Below the pieces are notes generated by a model, which made no database searches, was not told the origin of the DNA, and saw only the letters and a program-made list of their open reading frames with translations. From Pseudomonas reactans (GTDB taxonomy: Bacteria; Pseudomonadota; Gammaproteobacteria; Pseudomonadales; Pseudomonadaceae), in assembly GCF_013385825.1 (NCBI RefSeq), contig NZ_JACAPG010000018.1, forward strand, positions 248,001 through 312,000: a DNA stretch of 64,000 bases, read 5' to 3'. Every line of letters begins with the position of its first letter. Position 1 is the first letter of the stretch. Shown piece by piece: positions 17,837 to 26,610 of the stretch. The position numbers were made by a program, and so were the translations under genes.

Positions 17837-20800
17837 ATGCAAAGCCGAAACGGAATTCAGTTGTACTCTGCCTCAGATATCTGCGGTTTTCTTGAGTGTC
17901 AGCACCTCACGGCGCTGGACCTTCAGAACCTTGTAAGCCCTATGGAAAAAGCGGCGGCAAGCGAGCAGAACCGTTTGATCCAGGACAAAGGTCTGGCCCA
18001 TGAAGCGGCCTTTTTCGAACGGCTGAAAAACCAATACGCCAACGTTGTCGACATTGCCGAGGGCAATCCGAGTTTCGCGCGTCGGGTGGAACTGACCATC
18101 CAGGCCATGAAGGCCGGTGCCGATATCATCTTCCAGGCGTCGCTTCAGGAAGGCGCCTTTATTGGCCATGCCGACTTCCTGCGCAAAGTGCCGCGGGCGT
18201 CGGCGCTGGGCGACCACAGCTATGAGGTGATCGACACCAAGCTGGCGAAAATGGCGAAGGCCAAGTTCCTTGTGCAGGTTGCGCTTTATTCTCGAATGCT
18301 GATCTCGATCCAGGGCATACAACCGCAGTTCATGTACCTCGTACTCGGTGATGCTGCGCGTACCGAGCATGCATTTCGGGTTGCCGACTACGCCGATTAT
18401 CTGGAGCATGTGCTACAACGTTTCGAAGCGTTCGTGAACAGTGCCGAGCGACCCGTTACCTACCCGGAGCCATGCGGGCATTGTGGGTTCTGCGCCTGGC
18501 GTGATCGCTGCGACGAGCAACGACTGCATGACGATCACCTCTCGGCGGTAGCTGGTATCAGCCGTTCGCAAATCCAGAAGTTACAGAGTGCCGGCGTGAC
18601 CACATTGCACCAGCTGGCGGACAGTACTGACGACCTGCACATTCCAAAACTGCAGACAGAGTCATTGAGCAAGTTGCGGCATCAGGCGCTTTTGCAGTTC
18701 CAGGGGCGTTCCAGCGATGTCCCGCTATTCGAACTGCTTCCCGTGTCGGGTGAGCGACGTGGCTTTTATCGGATGCCCAAGGCGGTCGAGGGCGACCTGT
18801 TCTTCGATATGGAGGGCAATCCGCTGGAAGAGGGTGGCCTGGAATACCTCTTCGGTCTTTACATAGACGAGGGTGGGCAGCAAATCTTCAAACCCTTTTG
18901 GGCGCATACCCGGGATGAAGAAAAGATCGCCTTCGAGCAGTTTATCGACTGGGTCATCGGCCATCTCAAGCGTTACCCCGACGCGCATATTTACCACTAC
19001 GCCAGCTACGAAGAAACAGCTATTAAGCGACTGATGAGCCAACACGGGACGCGCGAAGCGCAAGTGGACTGGTTGCTGCGCAACGGCAAACTGATCGATC
19101 TGTACAAGGTTGTGCGCGAAGCTATCCGGGTGTCGGAGCCCAGCTACTCAATCAAGAATATCGAGCATTTTTACATGGGCCGGCGCGACGGCGACGTGAC
19201 CAATGCTGGCGCGAGCATCGTGTTTTATGAGCGATGGAAAGAGACCGGCGAGTCGGCATTGCTTGAGCAAATCGAGCGTTATAACGAAGACGACGTGCTG
19301 TCCACTTACCTTTTGCGCAACTGGCTGCTGGAGATCAAGCCGTCAAGTGCAGGCGCTTTTCTTGGGACTGAAGCCGAAAGCGAGAAGTCAGTCGTGGAGC
19401 AAAAGGAAATCGAGATTCTTCTGGAGAATTATCGCGTTCGTCTGCTGGGTGGTCTGCGAGCTGACGAAGAGGCCATGAGTGACGAGGATCAGGTCACGTT
19501 GCTCACCTTCCAGCTACTCGACTTCCACCGCCGTGCCGAGAAGCCAACGTGGTGGCAGCTGTTCAGTCGGCAGGACATGACAACCGAGGAGCTGCTGGAG
19601 GATATCGAGAGTCTGGCCGGTTTGCGGCGCACAAACACACCGCCTGAACCGAACAAGAAATCTTTTTTGTATGAGTACAGTTTCGACCCTCAAGAAACCA
19701 AAATGCGTACTGGTTCTCAGGGCGTCATTACCGAGTCCCTGGCCAGCGTACAGCTGGTTAATCTGGACCATGACAACGGTCTGGCGACATTCAAGGCTAC
19801 CGAGAGAAATGCACCGCCTGATTACTTCGACATGATTCCCGGGAGGCCGATCCCGTCTACTTCGCTGCGCAAGGCGTTGTTCCGTTATGCCGACAGCCTC
19901 TTGGCCGACGAACAGCGCTTCCAGGCGGTTGCAGACTTTCTACATCGACGCGCTCCGCGGGTGAAGGGCGTCAAGCCGGGTGCGTCACTGCTTGATTCAA
20001 GCCTGCCGACGATTGATGCCATCAAGCAGGTGGTGCGAAACCTCGAGCACAGCGTGCTGTTTATTCAGGGGCCGCCAGGTGCAGGCAAGACCTACACCGG
20101 CTCGCACGTCATCGTTGATTTGCTCAAGGCGGGCAAGCGCATCGGCGTAACTTCCAATTCGCACCACGCCATCAATAACCTGCTGGCGGCGGTTGAATCT
20201 CGTGCGCAAGAAGAGGGATTCACTTTCGCGGGATTAAAAAAGTCCTCGGAGGGCGAAGGCACGGAGTTCACCGGCCGCTGCATCCGTTCCATCGAGGAAA
20301 AAAAGGAGTTCATCGATGCCTGGGGGCCGAACATTAACTTGACCGCCGGCACCGCCTGGCTATTTGCCGACCCCGTCTTCACTCAGCAACTGGACTACCT
20401 TTTCATCGACGAAGCTGGTCAGGTGAGTGTGGCGAATCTGGTCACGATGGGCCTGGCTGCGCGAAACATCGTCCTGATGGGCGACCAGATGCAATTGTCG
20501 CAGCCAGTGCAAGGCGTGCATCCGGGCCGCTCCGGCGATTCCATCCTCGACTATCTGTTGGATGGCACGCCCACAATCGCATCTGATCGTGGGGTGTTCC
20601 TGGCGCAAACCTGGCGGATGCACCCCAACGTTTGCTCGTTCATTTCGCAAGCCGTGTACGAAGGGCAGCTGTCTTCGGCACCCGGCACCGAGAGGCGGGT
20701 GTTGCTGCTGGATGGTCAGTGCCCGCATATTCCAGGCAGCGGGCTGATGTTTTGCCCTGTGGAACACGATGGCAACAGCCAGAGTTCGGACGAAGAGGCG

Positions 20801-21226
20801 GCGCAGGTCCAGGCGCTTTATGCGTATTTTTCGCAGCAGCGTTTTATCGATAGCGACGGTGAGGAACACGCGATCGGTGTCGACAACATCCTTGTGGTGG
20901 CGCCCTATAACTTGCAGGTTCAAGTGCTCAAACAAGTTCTGCCCGCAGGCGCTCGCGTGGGTACGGTGGATAAATTCCAGGGGCAGGAAGCAGAAATTGT
21001 CATCGTGTCGATGGCGACTTCCAACGAAAATTACCTTCCGCGCGACATCGGTTTTCTGTACTCGAAAAACCGTTTGAACGTGGCCGTCAGTCGCGCCAAA
21101 TCCCTGGCTTGCATCGTCGCCAGTCCAGACCTGACCGCCGTGCGCTGCAAGACGCCACACGAGATGAGCCTGGTCAACGGCTTGTGCATGGCGGTCAGAT
21201 ATGGCACGGTCGATCGCCATGCTTGA
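17837..21226 (+). CDS. TM0106-family RecB-like nuclease fused to an SF1 (DNA2/UPF1-like) helicase
   Basis: 1129 aa. Residues about 100-200 hold a PD-(D/E)xK nuclease core: GHAD113F, YEVID133TK135, then a Q...LYSRM helix. A four-cysteine cluster follows (CGHCGFC...C, about 213-226), possibly iron-sulfur as in AddB/Dna2-type enzymes, then a helix-hairpin-helix and an RNase-H-like part starting DLFFDMEGNP. The helicase part has Walker A GPPGAGKT (about 745-752), DEAG (858-861), and the late motifs GTVDKFQGQEAE and NVAVSRAK. Length and order fit TM0106 proteins. Combined end-processing and unwinding is expected. Context between two defence-like operons suggests an anti-invader role with its upstream partner. 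Confidence 0.88.
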   Translation: MQSRNGIQLYSASDICGFLECQHLTALDLQNLVSPMEKAAASEQNRLIQDKGLAHEAAFFERLKNQYANVVDIAEGNPSFARRVELTIQAMKAGADIIFQASLQEGAFIGHADFLRKVPRASALGDHSYEVIDTKLAKMAKAKFLVQVALYSRMLISIQGIQPQFMYLVLGDAARTEHAFRVADYADYLEHVLQRFEAFVNSAERPVTYPEPCGHCGFCAWRDRCDEQRLHDDHLSAVAGISRSQIQKLQSAGVTTLHQLADSTDDLHIPKLQTESLSKLRHQALLQFQGRSSDVPLFELLPVSGERRGFYRMPKAVEGDLFFDMEGNPLEEGGLEYLFGLYIDEGGQQIFKPFWAHTRDEEKIAFEQFIDWVIGHLKRYPDAHIYHYASYEETAIKRLMSQHGTREAQVDWLLRNGKLIDLYKVVREAIRVSEPSYSIKNIEHFYMGRRDGDVTNAGASIVFYERWKETGESALLEQIERYNEDDVLSTYLLRNWLLEIKPSSAGAFLGTEAESEKSVVEQKEIEILLENYRVRLLGGLRADEEAMSDEDQVTLLTFQLLDFHRRAEKPTWWQLFSRQDMTTEELLEDIESLAGLRRTNTPPEPNKKSFLYEYSFDPQETKMRTGSQGVITESLASVQLVNLDHDNGLATFKATERNAPPDYFDMIPGRPIPSTSLRKALFRYADSLLADEQRFQAVADFLHRRAPRVKGVKPGASLLDSSLPTIDAIKQVVRNLEHSVLFIQGPPGAGKTYTGSHVIVDLLKAGKRIGVTSNSHHAINNLLAAVESRAQEEGFTFAGLKKSSEGEGTEFTGRCIRSIEEKKEFIDAWGPNINLTAGTAWLFADPVFTQQLDYLFIDEAGQVSVANLVTMGLAARNIVLMGDQMQLSQPVQGVHPGRSGDSILDYLLDGTPTIASDRGVFLAQTWRMHPNVCSFISQAVYEGQLSSAPGTERRVLLLDGQCPHIPGSGLMFCPVEHDGNSQSSDEEAAQVQALYAYFSQQRFIDSDGEEHAIGVDNILVVAPYNLQVQVLKQVLPAGARVGTVDKFQGQEAEIVIVSMATSNENYLPRDIGFLYSKNRLNVAVSRAKSLACIVASPDLTAVRCKTPHEMSLVNGLCMAVRYGTVDRHA

Positions 21227-21803
21227 TCGCCTCGAAGACAGGGCTGAGCTTGGCCTCAGCGACTGGCACCTCTGTGTACTGCTCGATGATGTACAGCCTC
21301 TCGATCCGCAGGGGTTGAATCAGCGCGACCTGGCAGGTGACACGCCACTGGACATGGCCTACCGGCTGAACCGCAGCGGCCTGATCGACACGCTGGAGCT
21401 ACTCGGCGCCCGGGGCAACCCGCAGATTCGAGGCTGGGCCGGCCGGGGCAGCTTTATGCCCCACGACAAGTACATCCACCTGCCTGCGCGATACGGCAAT
21501 GTCAAAACCCTGCAAGCCCGCTACCGGCTGGGCGCCAGCCTCAATGACCGTGACGGGCTGGGGAACACGCCGCTGCATTGGCTGCTGGTCAACGGCCACT
21601 TGAAGGCCGCCCGGTACTTCATCGACCGCTACGTGACGTTCGGCCTTGATCTGGGCGCGAAGAACCACCAGGGCAATACCGTGCGCAATATCGCCCTGCT
21701 CAACGGCCATCACTCGCTGGCGCAGCAGCTACTCACGGCTGAAATCGACAACTACATCCGTGCGTTGCGTCTCTGGCGGGAAATGGGCCTCAATCATGCA
21801 TGA
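21201..21803 (+). CDS. Ankyrin-repeat protein, 200 aa
   Basis: Overlaps the 3' end of the nuclease/helicase gene by 26 bp, a sign of coupled translation; a second ATG at 21219 is an equal start candidate. Ankyrin repeats are visible at about 39-70 (RDLAGDTPLDMAYRLNRSGLIDTLELLGARG), 115-150 (RDGLGNTPLHWLLVNGHLKAARYFID) and 155-180 (NHQGNTVRNIALLNGHHSLAQQLL). Ankyrins mediate protein binding, so it may be an inhibitor, adaptor or immunity partner of the upstream enzyme. The 3' end overlaps the convergent WYL regulator by 14 bp. Confidence 0.75.
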   Translation: MARSIAMLDRLEDRAELGLSDWHLCVLLDDVQPLDPQGLNQRDLAGDTPLDMAYRLNRSGLIDTLELLGARGNPQIRGWAGRGSFMPHDKYIHLPARYGNVKTLQARYRLGASLNDRDGLGNTPLHWLLVNGHLKAARYFIDRYVTFGLDLGAKNHQGNTVRNIALLNGHHSLAQQLLTAEIDNYIRALRLWREMGLNHA

Positions 21804-22665
21804 GCCATGGCCTCAGTTCCTTGATGTTGCTGACCACGATCTGCTGAGCCTCAGGGTTGGTGGCCTGGTTTCTTGGGTCGACCTGATAGCGGCGCAATAC
21901 ATACTTAACCAGCGCCTTGCGGCTGGCGACTACCAGTTGTCCATCCGTCATACCGAAATCGGTTTCTATGATTGCCTGCTGCGCTGCGTTCAAGCGGCCA
22001 TCGGGTGCAAAGATGATGGGCACTTCGGTATTCCAGTCTACGTCCAGCTCACGTGTGTTCTGCGACTCGTCGAGCAAATCCGGCTCGCCCCGCAGGCGGC
22101 TCAACACAAAATCGCGGTACTCGCGGTTTTTCTCGCAATATGCGCGCACATGCCAGCGCATCCCGGTGTACACCAGGGTGTGAGGGGCAATCAGGCGGAT
22201 TTCCACGTTCGGGGTGTTGAGCGAAACGTACTCGGTCTCCAGGCGCAAGCCGTCGCGACAAGCCGCGAGCAGGGGCCGCAGGATTTCTGGCCGAATCGGC
22301 CGGTCGGGTACTTCGAGCACTTTGGTGTGGGCGTATGCCAGGGCTAGCCCGTCTATGTGCGGGGCCCGTTCATTGTTTTGGTAAAGCAGGTGCAGATAGG
22401 CACTGGCGCTGTCATCGATGAACAGCGGTTTGAACTGCTTGCTCGGTACATAGCCCTTGCGTTGCTTGTCATATGTCAAGTTTCGGGGCGCATGTTCATT
22501 GATGTAGGTATTGATGTCCTTAGAGGCTTGCTGCCGGCTGATGCCGAAGCTCTGGATCAAGTGTCCCGTGGTCAGTCGCCCTTCCCACCAGGCGACGGTC
22601 TCGATCAAACGATAGCGAAGTGCCAGGTCCCAGCGCACTTGTTCGATGGATTGCTTGCGTTTCAT
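21790..22665 (-). CDS. WYL-domain transcriptional regulator (BrxR/CapW-like layout)
   Basis: 291 aa: an N-terminal winged helix (RWDLALRYRLIETVAWWEGRLTTGHLIQSFGISRQQASKDIN), a WYL-type middle domain (about 120-195, with APHTLVYTGMRWHVRAYCEKNREYRDFVLSRL) and a C-terminal extension. This is the architecture of BrxR/CapW repressors that control defence operons and may sense a nucleotide ligand. It is transcribed divergently from the eight-gene GTPase operon, across a 119-bp region with an inverted repeat (22702-22716). Control of that operon is the simplest reading. Its 3' end overlaps the ankyrin gene. Confidence 0.85.
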   Translation of the reverse strand: MKRKQSIEQVRWDLALRYRLIETVAWWEGRLTTGHLIQSFGISRQQASKDINTYINEHAPRNLTYDKQRKGYVPSKQFKPLFIDDSASAYLHLLYQNNERAPHIDGLALAYAHTKVLEVPDRPIRPEILRPLLAACRDGLRLETEYVSLNTPNVEIRLIAPHTLVYTGMRWHVRAYCEKNREYRDFVLSRLRGEPDLLDESQNTRELDVDWNTEVPIIFAPDGRLNAAQQAIIETDFGMTDGQLVVASRKALVKYVLRRYQVDPRNQATNPEAQQIVVSNIKELRPWLMHD

Positions 22666-22701
22666 ACCCGCTCCATGTGTTTGAATACTTTACCTGTATA
22701 A

Positions 22702-22716
22702 GTCTACATTCTAGAC
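22702..22716. promoter_or_regulatory. Candidate WYL-regulator operator
   Basis: GTCTA-N5-TAGAC perfect inverted repeat in the divergent promoter region between the WYL gene and the GTPase operon. It is flanked by two ACCTGT direct repeats (22692 and 22715). A further pair CTTCG...CGAAG lies at about 22750-22767. Assignment is by position only. Confidence 0.4.
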
Positions 22717-22784
22717 CTGTCGTGAATCACTACATATCGTGTGTCTGTCTTCGGAATACATCGAAGACATGAAAGGATGTGAGC

Positions 22785-23042
22785 ATGACTATGCCGGACG
22801 TGGTTTCGACAGGTGCATTGGTGGTGATGGGCGTCATCCTGCTGGTGCTGGTACAGCAGTGTTTGAAGTTGAGCGAGCTTTGGAAAGTGGTCGCGCATTA
22901 TCAGAAAGATTTGCACTGGGCGCAGATCTGGGAGGCGGAAAACCGCGAACTGCGTTCGGCGTTGCGGGCCGAGCGAGAGCACGTCGCGCAGTTGCAGCGA
23001 AAGCTGGAAATCCTGCAGGCGCTGATCCCGGTCGAAGAATAA
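22785..23042 (+). CDS. Small membrane protein with cytoplasmic coiled coil
   Basis: 85 aa from ATG 22785 (AAAGGA eight bases upstream; a GTG two codons earlier is possible). One N-terminal membrane helix (TGALVVMGVILLVLVQQCL, about 9-27) is followed by about 50 residues of charged heptad-like helix (WEAENRELRSALRAEREHVAQLQRKLEIL). First gene of the GTPase operon. It could anchor the GTPases or their complex at the inner membrane. No family recognised. Confidence 0.65.
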   Translation: MTMPDVVSTGALVVMGVILLVLVQQCLKLSELWKVVAHYQKDLHWAQIWEAENRELRSALRAEREHVAQLQRKLEILQALIPVEE

Positions 23043-23074
23043 TCCGCAGCATTGCTCTATAGGAGAACCGATTC

Positions 23075-23275
23075 ATGCCGATAAAACCCAGGCCCTTCAC
23101 GTTTGTGTGTGAAGACTGCCACTGGAAGAAAACCATTGCACCGCGCAGCGATGCATTGATGCCCGGCGACTGGTTCGTCACCTGCCCGAAGTGCGGTAGC
23201 ACCGCCCTGAAAATGCGTGCGGCGGGCTGGCTTGAGGCAGCCATAGCGGAGCTTATGGCACGACAGGGGCTTTAA
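23075..23275 (+). CDS. Small zinc-ribbon protein, 66 aa
   Basis: CEDC (12-15) and CPKC (37-40) define a zinc ribbon; the rest is a short C-terminal helix. Strong taggaga ribosome binding site. Second gene of the GTPase operon, 32 bp after the membrane protein. Zinc ribbons of this size often bind nucleic acid or another protein; the role here is unknown. Confidence 0.65.
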   Translation: MPIKPRPFTFVCEDCHWKKTIAPRSDALMPGDWFVTCPKCGSTALKMRAAGWLEAAIAELMARQGL

Positions 23276-23409
23276 GCCGCCGGCGGTTGGCATGAACAAC
23301 GCGGCTGCGGTAGATCATGGCAATGTGGCATTATTTGTAGATATCTTGATATACCGCAGCCGCACAACGCGCTGTCGTTGGACGATGGCGCCCCAGGAGT
23401 TTCAGGTTT

Positions 23410-24279
23410 ATGGATCAAGCAGTGCTGTACATCGATGCACTCGAGGCCGAGTGCAAACGCCTCCAGCTGCAACACACGGAGACTGCGTCACTCAAGCCGC
23501 GCATCGCTGCCTGGGGGTTGGTCAAGGCCGGCAAAAGCTCGTTGCTCAATATGCTGAGCGGCCATGTACACCAGGAATATTTCGCCACCGGCGCGGTGCG
23601 TACCACTCGCGAGAACCAGCATCTTGAGCTTGAGCACTATGTGCTGGTCGACACACCGGGCCTGGGCATCGACCAGAGCGACAGCGCGCAGGCCATGGAA
23701 GGGCTCGATATCGCCGATGTCGTGCTGTTCGTTCACGCGCCTCCGGGGGAGCTGGACGAGGAACAAGTCAACCTTCTGCTCAAACTGCGTGATGTCCATG
23801 GCGATGCGCTCGAAAAGCGGCTGGTGCTGGTGTTCAGTCTTCTGGACCTGGATCAGAACGACGCGATGGCGCAGGTACGTGAGCGAATTGAAGGCCAGGT
23901 GCTGCGTTGTTTGGGGTTCCAGCCGACGTGCTTTGAAGTCTCCAGCCGCCGGTATCAGCGCGGTGTTGAGTTGGGCCGCGAAGGAATGCAGGCCAAAAGC
24001 GGCATTCCCCGCCTGGCCTTGCACCTTGACCAAATGTCGAACGAAATGGCCGCGTCACTCGCGGCGACTCGCCAGCAGCGCCTGGTGCAGCGCCGTGAGG
24101 ATTTGAGCACAGCGCTTGACCAGGCCATTGAGCGTGAGCAAGTTCTGGCCCAGACACTCTGCGCACCCTACGCCCACACTGCCGGCGCCTTTATCGAGCT
24201 GATGAGCAGCGTTCAAAGCAGCTTTTCGGCCAAGACCGCCGAGATCCGCAGAGCCCGCGAAAAGTTGAACCGCCTTTAA
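23410..24279 (+). CDS. GTPase 1 of the multi-GTPase operon, 289 aa
   Basis: P-loop GLVKAGKSS (36-44) and switch II DTPGLG (81-86) define a TRAFAC-class GTPase of the dynamin/GIMAP-like kind; a clear N/TKxD G4 motif is not seen (VLVFSLLDLD is the candidate strand). The C-terminal ~100 residues are helical and may form a stalk. The 135-bp gap before it contains AT-rich sequence and could hold an internal promoter. The wording VKAGKSSLLN matches the other large GTPases downstream, suggesting they evolved or work together. Confidence 0.8.
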   Translation: MDQAVLYIDALEAECKRLQLQHTETASLKPRIAAWGLVKAGKSSLLNMLSGHVHQEYFATGAVRTTRENQHLELEHYVLVDTPGLGIDQSDSAQAMEGLDIADVVLFVHAPPGELDEEQVNLLLKLRDVHGDALEKRLVLVFSLLDLDQNDAMAQVRERIEGQVLRCLGFQPTCFEVSSRRYQRGVELGREGMQAKSGIPRLALHLDQMSNEMAASLAATRQQRLVQRREDLSTALDQAIEREQVLAQTLCAPYAHTAGAFIELMSSVQSSFSAKTAEIRRAREKLNRL

Positions 24280-24295
24280 GTCAAGGAGACTTGTA

Positions 24296-24850
24296 ATGCC
24301 TCTACCCTGGTTGATTGGTGCCGCTGCAGTGGCCGCCGTGACAGCGATCGTCAAGGCGGTGTCTGATGACAGCCCGTCTTCAAGCTCATCCAGCTCTTCA
24401 AGCTCCGGTGAGGCCGAGCGCCGCAAGCAGGAACTTGCCGCCAAACGCGAGCGCGAGCAGCAAGGCTTGAAGGATCGGATTTCAAATCTGGAAAAAGACC
24501 GCCGCGAGCAATTGAAATCCCAGCTCAACGGCGCCGCGCAAACCCTGGGTCAGCCCGTGAAGGCTATGGCCCCGGCAAAGACGGCGACTCAGCTGGAGCA
24601 AGTCGTCGCCAGCCAGCAATCTTCGGACTCAGCTTATGGCGATGCGATGAAGATCATTCTGCGCGCTGACTCGGCGTTCTCCGCGGTGAAAACCAAGCGC
24701 TTCCTATCTCAACTCAATGTGCTTGAGACACTGACCGCGCCGCTGGCTGCCCAACAGACGGAGCAGCAGGCCCAGACTCAACTCCGGGAATCGGCGGCGC
24801 GAATCAAGCGTCTGCAGCAATTGAAAAACTCGGTGGAGCAGCTTGTATGA
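24296..24850 (+). CDS. Membrane-anchored, serine-tract coiled-coil protein, 184 aa
   Basis: A short hydrophobic N terminus (LPWLIGAAAVAAVTAIVKAV, about 3-22) is followed by an unbroken run of about ten serines (28-38) and then long charged helices with heptad character (about 40-75 and 150-184). GGAG precedes the ATG, and the stop overlaps the next start (ATGA). The serine run looks like a flexible linker between a membrane anchor and a coiled coil. It is likely to be a partner of the dynamin-like GTPases on either side. No homologue recognised. Confidence 0.7.
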   Translation: MPLPWLIGAAAVAAVTAIVKAVSDDSPSSSSSSSSSSGEAERRKQELAAKREREQQGLKDRISNLEKDRREQLKSQLNGAAQTLGQPVKAMAPAKTATQLEQVVASQQSSDSAYGDAMKIILRADSAFSAVKTKRFLSQLNVLETLTAPLAAQQTEQQAQTQLRESAARIKRLQQLKNSVEQLV

Positions 24851-26610
24851 ACGCCGCAACCCGCGACGAATTGATGGGGGCTTTCGAGCAACTCCAGGCC
24901 CAGTTTGAGCAGCAGAAAAGCGACATCCACGTTAAGGATCGTGCGTTCAATTTGCTGCGCCAGGAGTTTATCTCCAGCAACCTCGGGCACACCCAGGCGC
25001 TGCTCGGCGCTGTCAGCAGCGACAACCCGTTGCACAAGCTGGCGAAAGGTCTGTCGGAACGTTTGGCGGACCAGTTCGCCGTGTGGCAAAAACAAGTCAA
25101 GGTGCGCGCCAAGGGCGCGGAGTTTCGCGAAAACCTCAACGACTCTCTGTTGGTTTTCGTCTACGGCAAGGTCAAGTCCGGCAAGAGCTCACTGGGCAAC
25201 TATGTCGCCTGGGGTCACAGCGAGCCGACGGCGCAGTTGAAGGCGCAGGCGAAGGTTCAACCGGTGTACTTCTCCGCCGAGCAGACGGCGGTGGATGGCG
25301 GCGACAAGCACAAGGAAGCCGAACATAATTTGCAGTTTCGCGTAGGCGCCACCGAAGCGACCAGCTCGATCCAGGGCTTTCGCTTGCCTGGCCTAACCTG
25401 GGTCGATTCGCCGGGCTTGCATTCCGTCAACCGGGCCAATGGTGACCTGGCCCGCGAGTATGTCGAACACGCCGATCTGATCCTTTACACCATGAGTTCA
25501 CAGGCGCCCGGCCGGGCCTCCGATATGGGGGAAATCGGCGAGTTGCTAGCCGACAAGAAGTCATTGATGGTGGTGCTGACCGGCAGCGATACCACCGAGG
25601 AAGATGAGGACGACGACGGCACCGCGGTGTGTGAAATCGTCATGAAGTCGGCAAAGGATCGGCAGGCACAAGTCGATTATGTGAACAACGAGTTGCTGAG
25701 GCTGGACGACAATGCGCTGAAATACACGCATGTTTTGCCGCTGTCGACACGCTTCGCTGAAACGCACCCGGATCATTTGCCTTCCAGTGGTGTGGGCGAC
25801 TTGTTCCGGACGCTGAAGACAATCTGTGACAGTGGTGCGCTGCAGCTCAAGCTGGCCACGCCGATGAAAAATCTGCGCAACGCCATCAAAGACACAGCGA
25901 CGGATCTGGCCCTGGTGGCAGAGCTGGCCAACGACTTCGAGCAGCAGATCCGCGAGCAGGGCAAGGCCATCGAGCAGGAGGTGCGCAACCTGGGTCTGGC
26001 GGGCGCCGCGCAGATGAGCCGCTACGTCAACCAACTGTTCGATGCTGGCTACGACGAAAAGATCGAAGGCAAGCTGCGTAACCAACTGGCGTCCGTACTG
26101 GGTGACCGCGCTGAGGACGCGTTGAAGCACATCGACAAGACACAACAAGCCGGATTGCGCCGCGCCTTCGACGCGAGCCGCTTAAGCGCCTTGCCTGAAT
26201 ACCGTGAAGTGACTGTTGCCAAGGAATACCGGACCGGCACCGAATCGGGGACCAAGACGGCCTGGGGCACGGGCGGCTCACTGTTGGGCGCCGCGTTGGG
26301 GTTTGCCGTGGGAGGCATACCCGGAGCGCTCCTCGGTGCGTCCATTGGCAGTGCTTCCAGTCTTGCCGGTCGCAGTGCCAAGGCTCGCTACGAAACGCAC
26401 CAAGTGGTGGTCGGCGACAACCTGGAGGAGCAGCGCCAAGCCGCCCTCGACGCCTATGCCAACGCCGTGCCGGCCTTGCTGGCCGAGCACGTCATGGGCC
26501 TGTACGAGCCGGTACGCGCCAGCATGCAGCGTTATTGCGAGGTGCTCGTCGCTGAGATTACCCGCTTGAACGACAGACTTGACACTCTCGTGGAGACTCC
26601 ACAGTCATGA
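24847..26610 (+). CDS. Dynamin-like GTPase 2, 587 aa
   Basis: Helical N-terminal stalk (1-95), then the GTPase domain: G1 GKVKSGKSS (107-115), G3 VDSPGLH (185-191), G4-like VVLTGSDTTEEDEDDD. Long helices follow (about 335-450), then a glycine-zipper hydrophobic segment (GGSLLGAALGFAVGGIPGALLGASIG, about 477-502) that could insert in membrane, and a C-terminal helix. This order (GTPase, helical stalk, membrane-binding element, returning helix) is that of bacterial dynamin-like proteins. Start overlaps the upstream gene and its stop overlaps the next (ATGA), so translation is coupled. Bacterial dynamins of the Leo/Eleos type take part in phage defence; membrane action is inferred here. Confidence 0.82.
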   Translation: MNAATRDELMGAFEQLQAQFEQQKSDIHVKDRAFNLLRQEFISSNLGHTQALLGAVSSDNPLHKLAKGLSERLADQFAVWQKQVKVRAKGAEFRENLNDSLLVFVYGKVKSGKSSLGNYVAWGHSEPTAQLKAQAKVQPVYFSAEQTAVDGGDKHKEAEHNLQFRVGATEATSSIQGFRLPGLTWVDSPGLHSVNRANGDLAREYVEHADLILYTMSSQAPGRASDMGEIGELLADKKSLMVVLTGSDTTEEDEDDDGTAVCEIVMKSAKDRQAQVDYVNNELLRLDDNALKYTHVLPLSTRFAETHPDHLPSSGVGDLFRTLKTICDSGALQLKLATPMKNLRNAIKDTATDLALVAELANDFEQQIREQGKAIEQEVRNLGLAGAAQMSRYVNQLFDAGYDEKIEGKLRNQLASVLGDRAEDALKHIDKTQQAGLRRAFDASRLSALPEYREVTVAKEYRTGTESGTKTAWGTGGSLLGAALGFAVGGIPGALLGASIGSASSLAGRSAKARYETHQVVVGDNLEEQRQAALDAYANAVPALLAEHVMGLYEPVRASMQRYCEVLVAEITRLNDRLDTLVETPQS

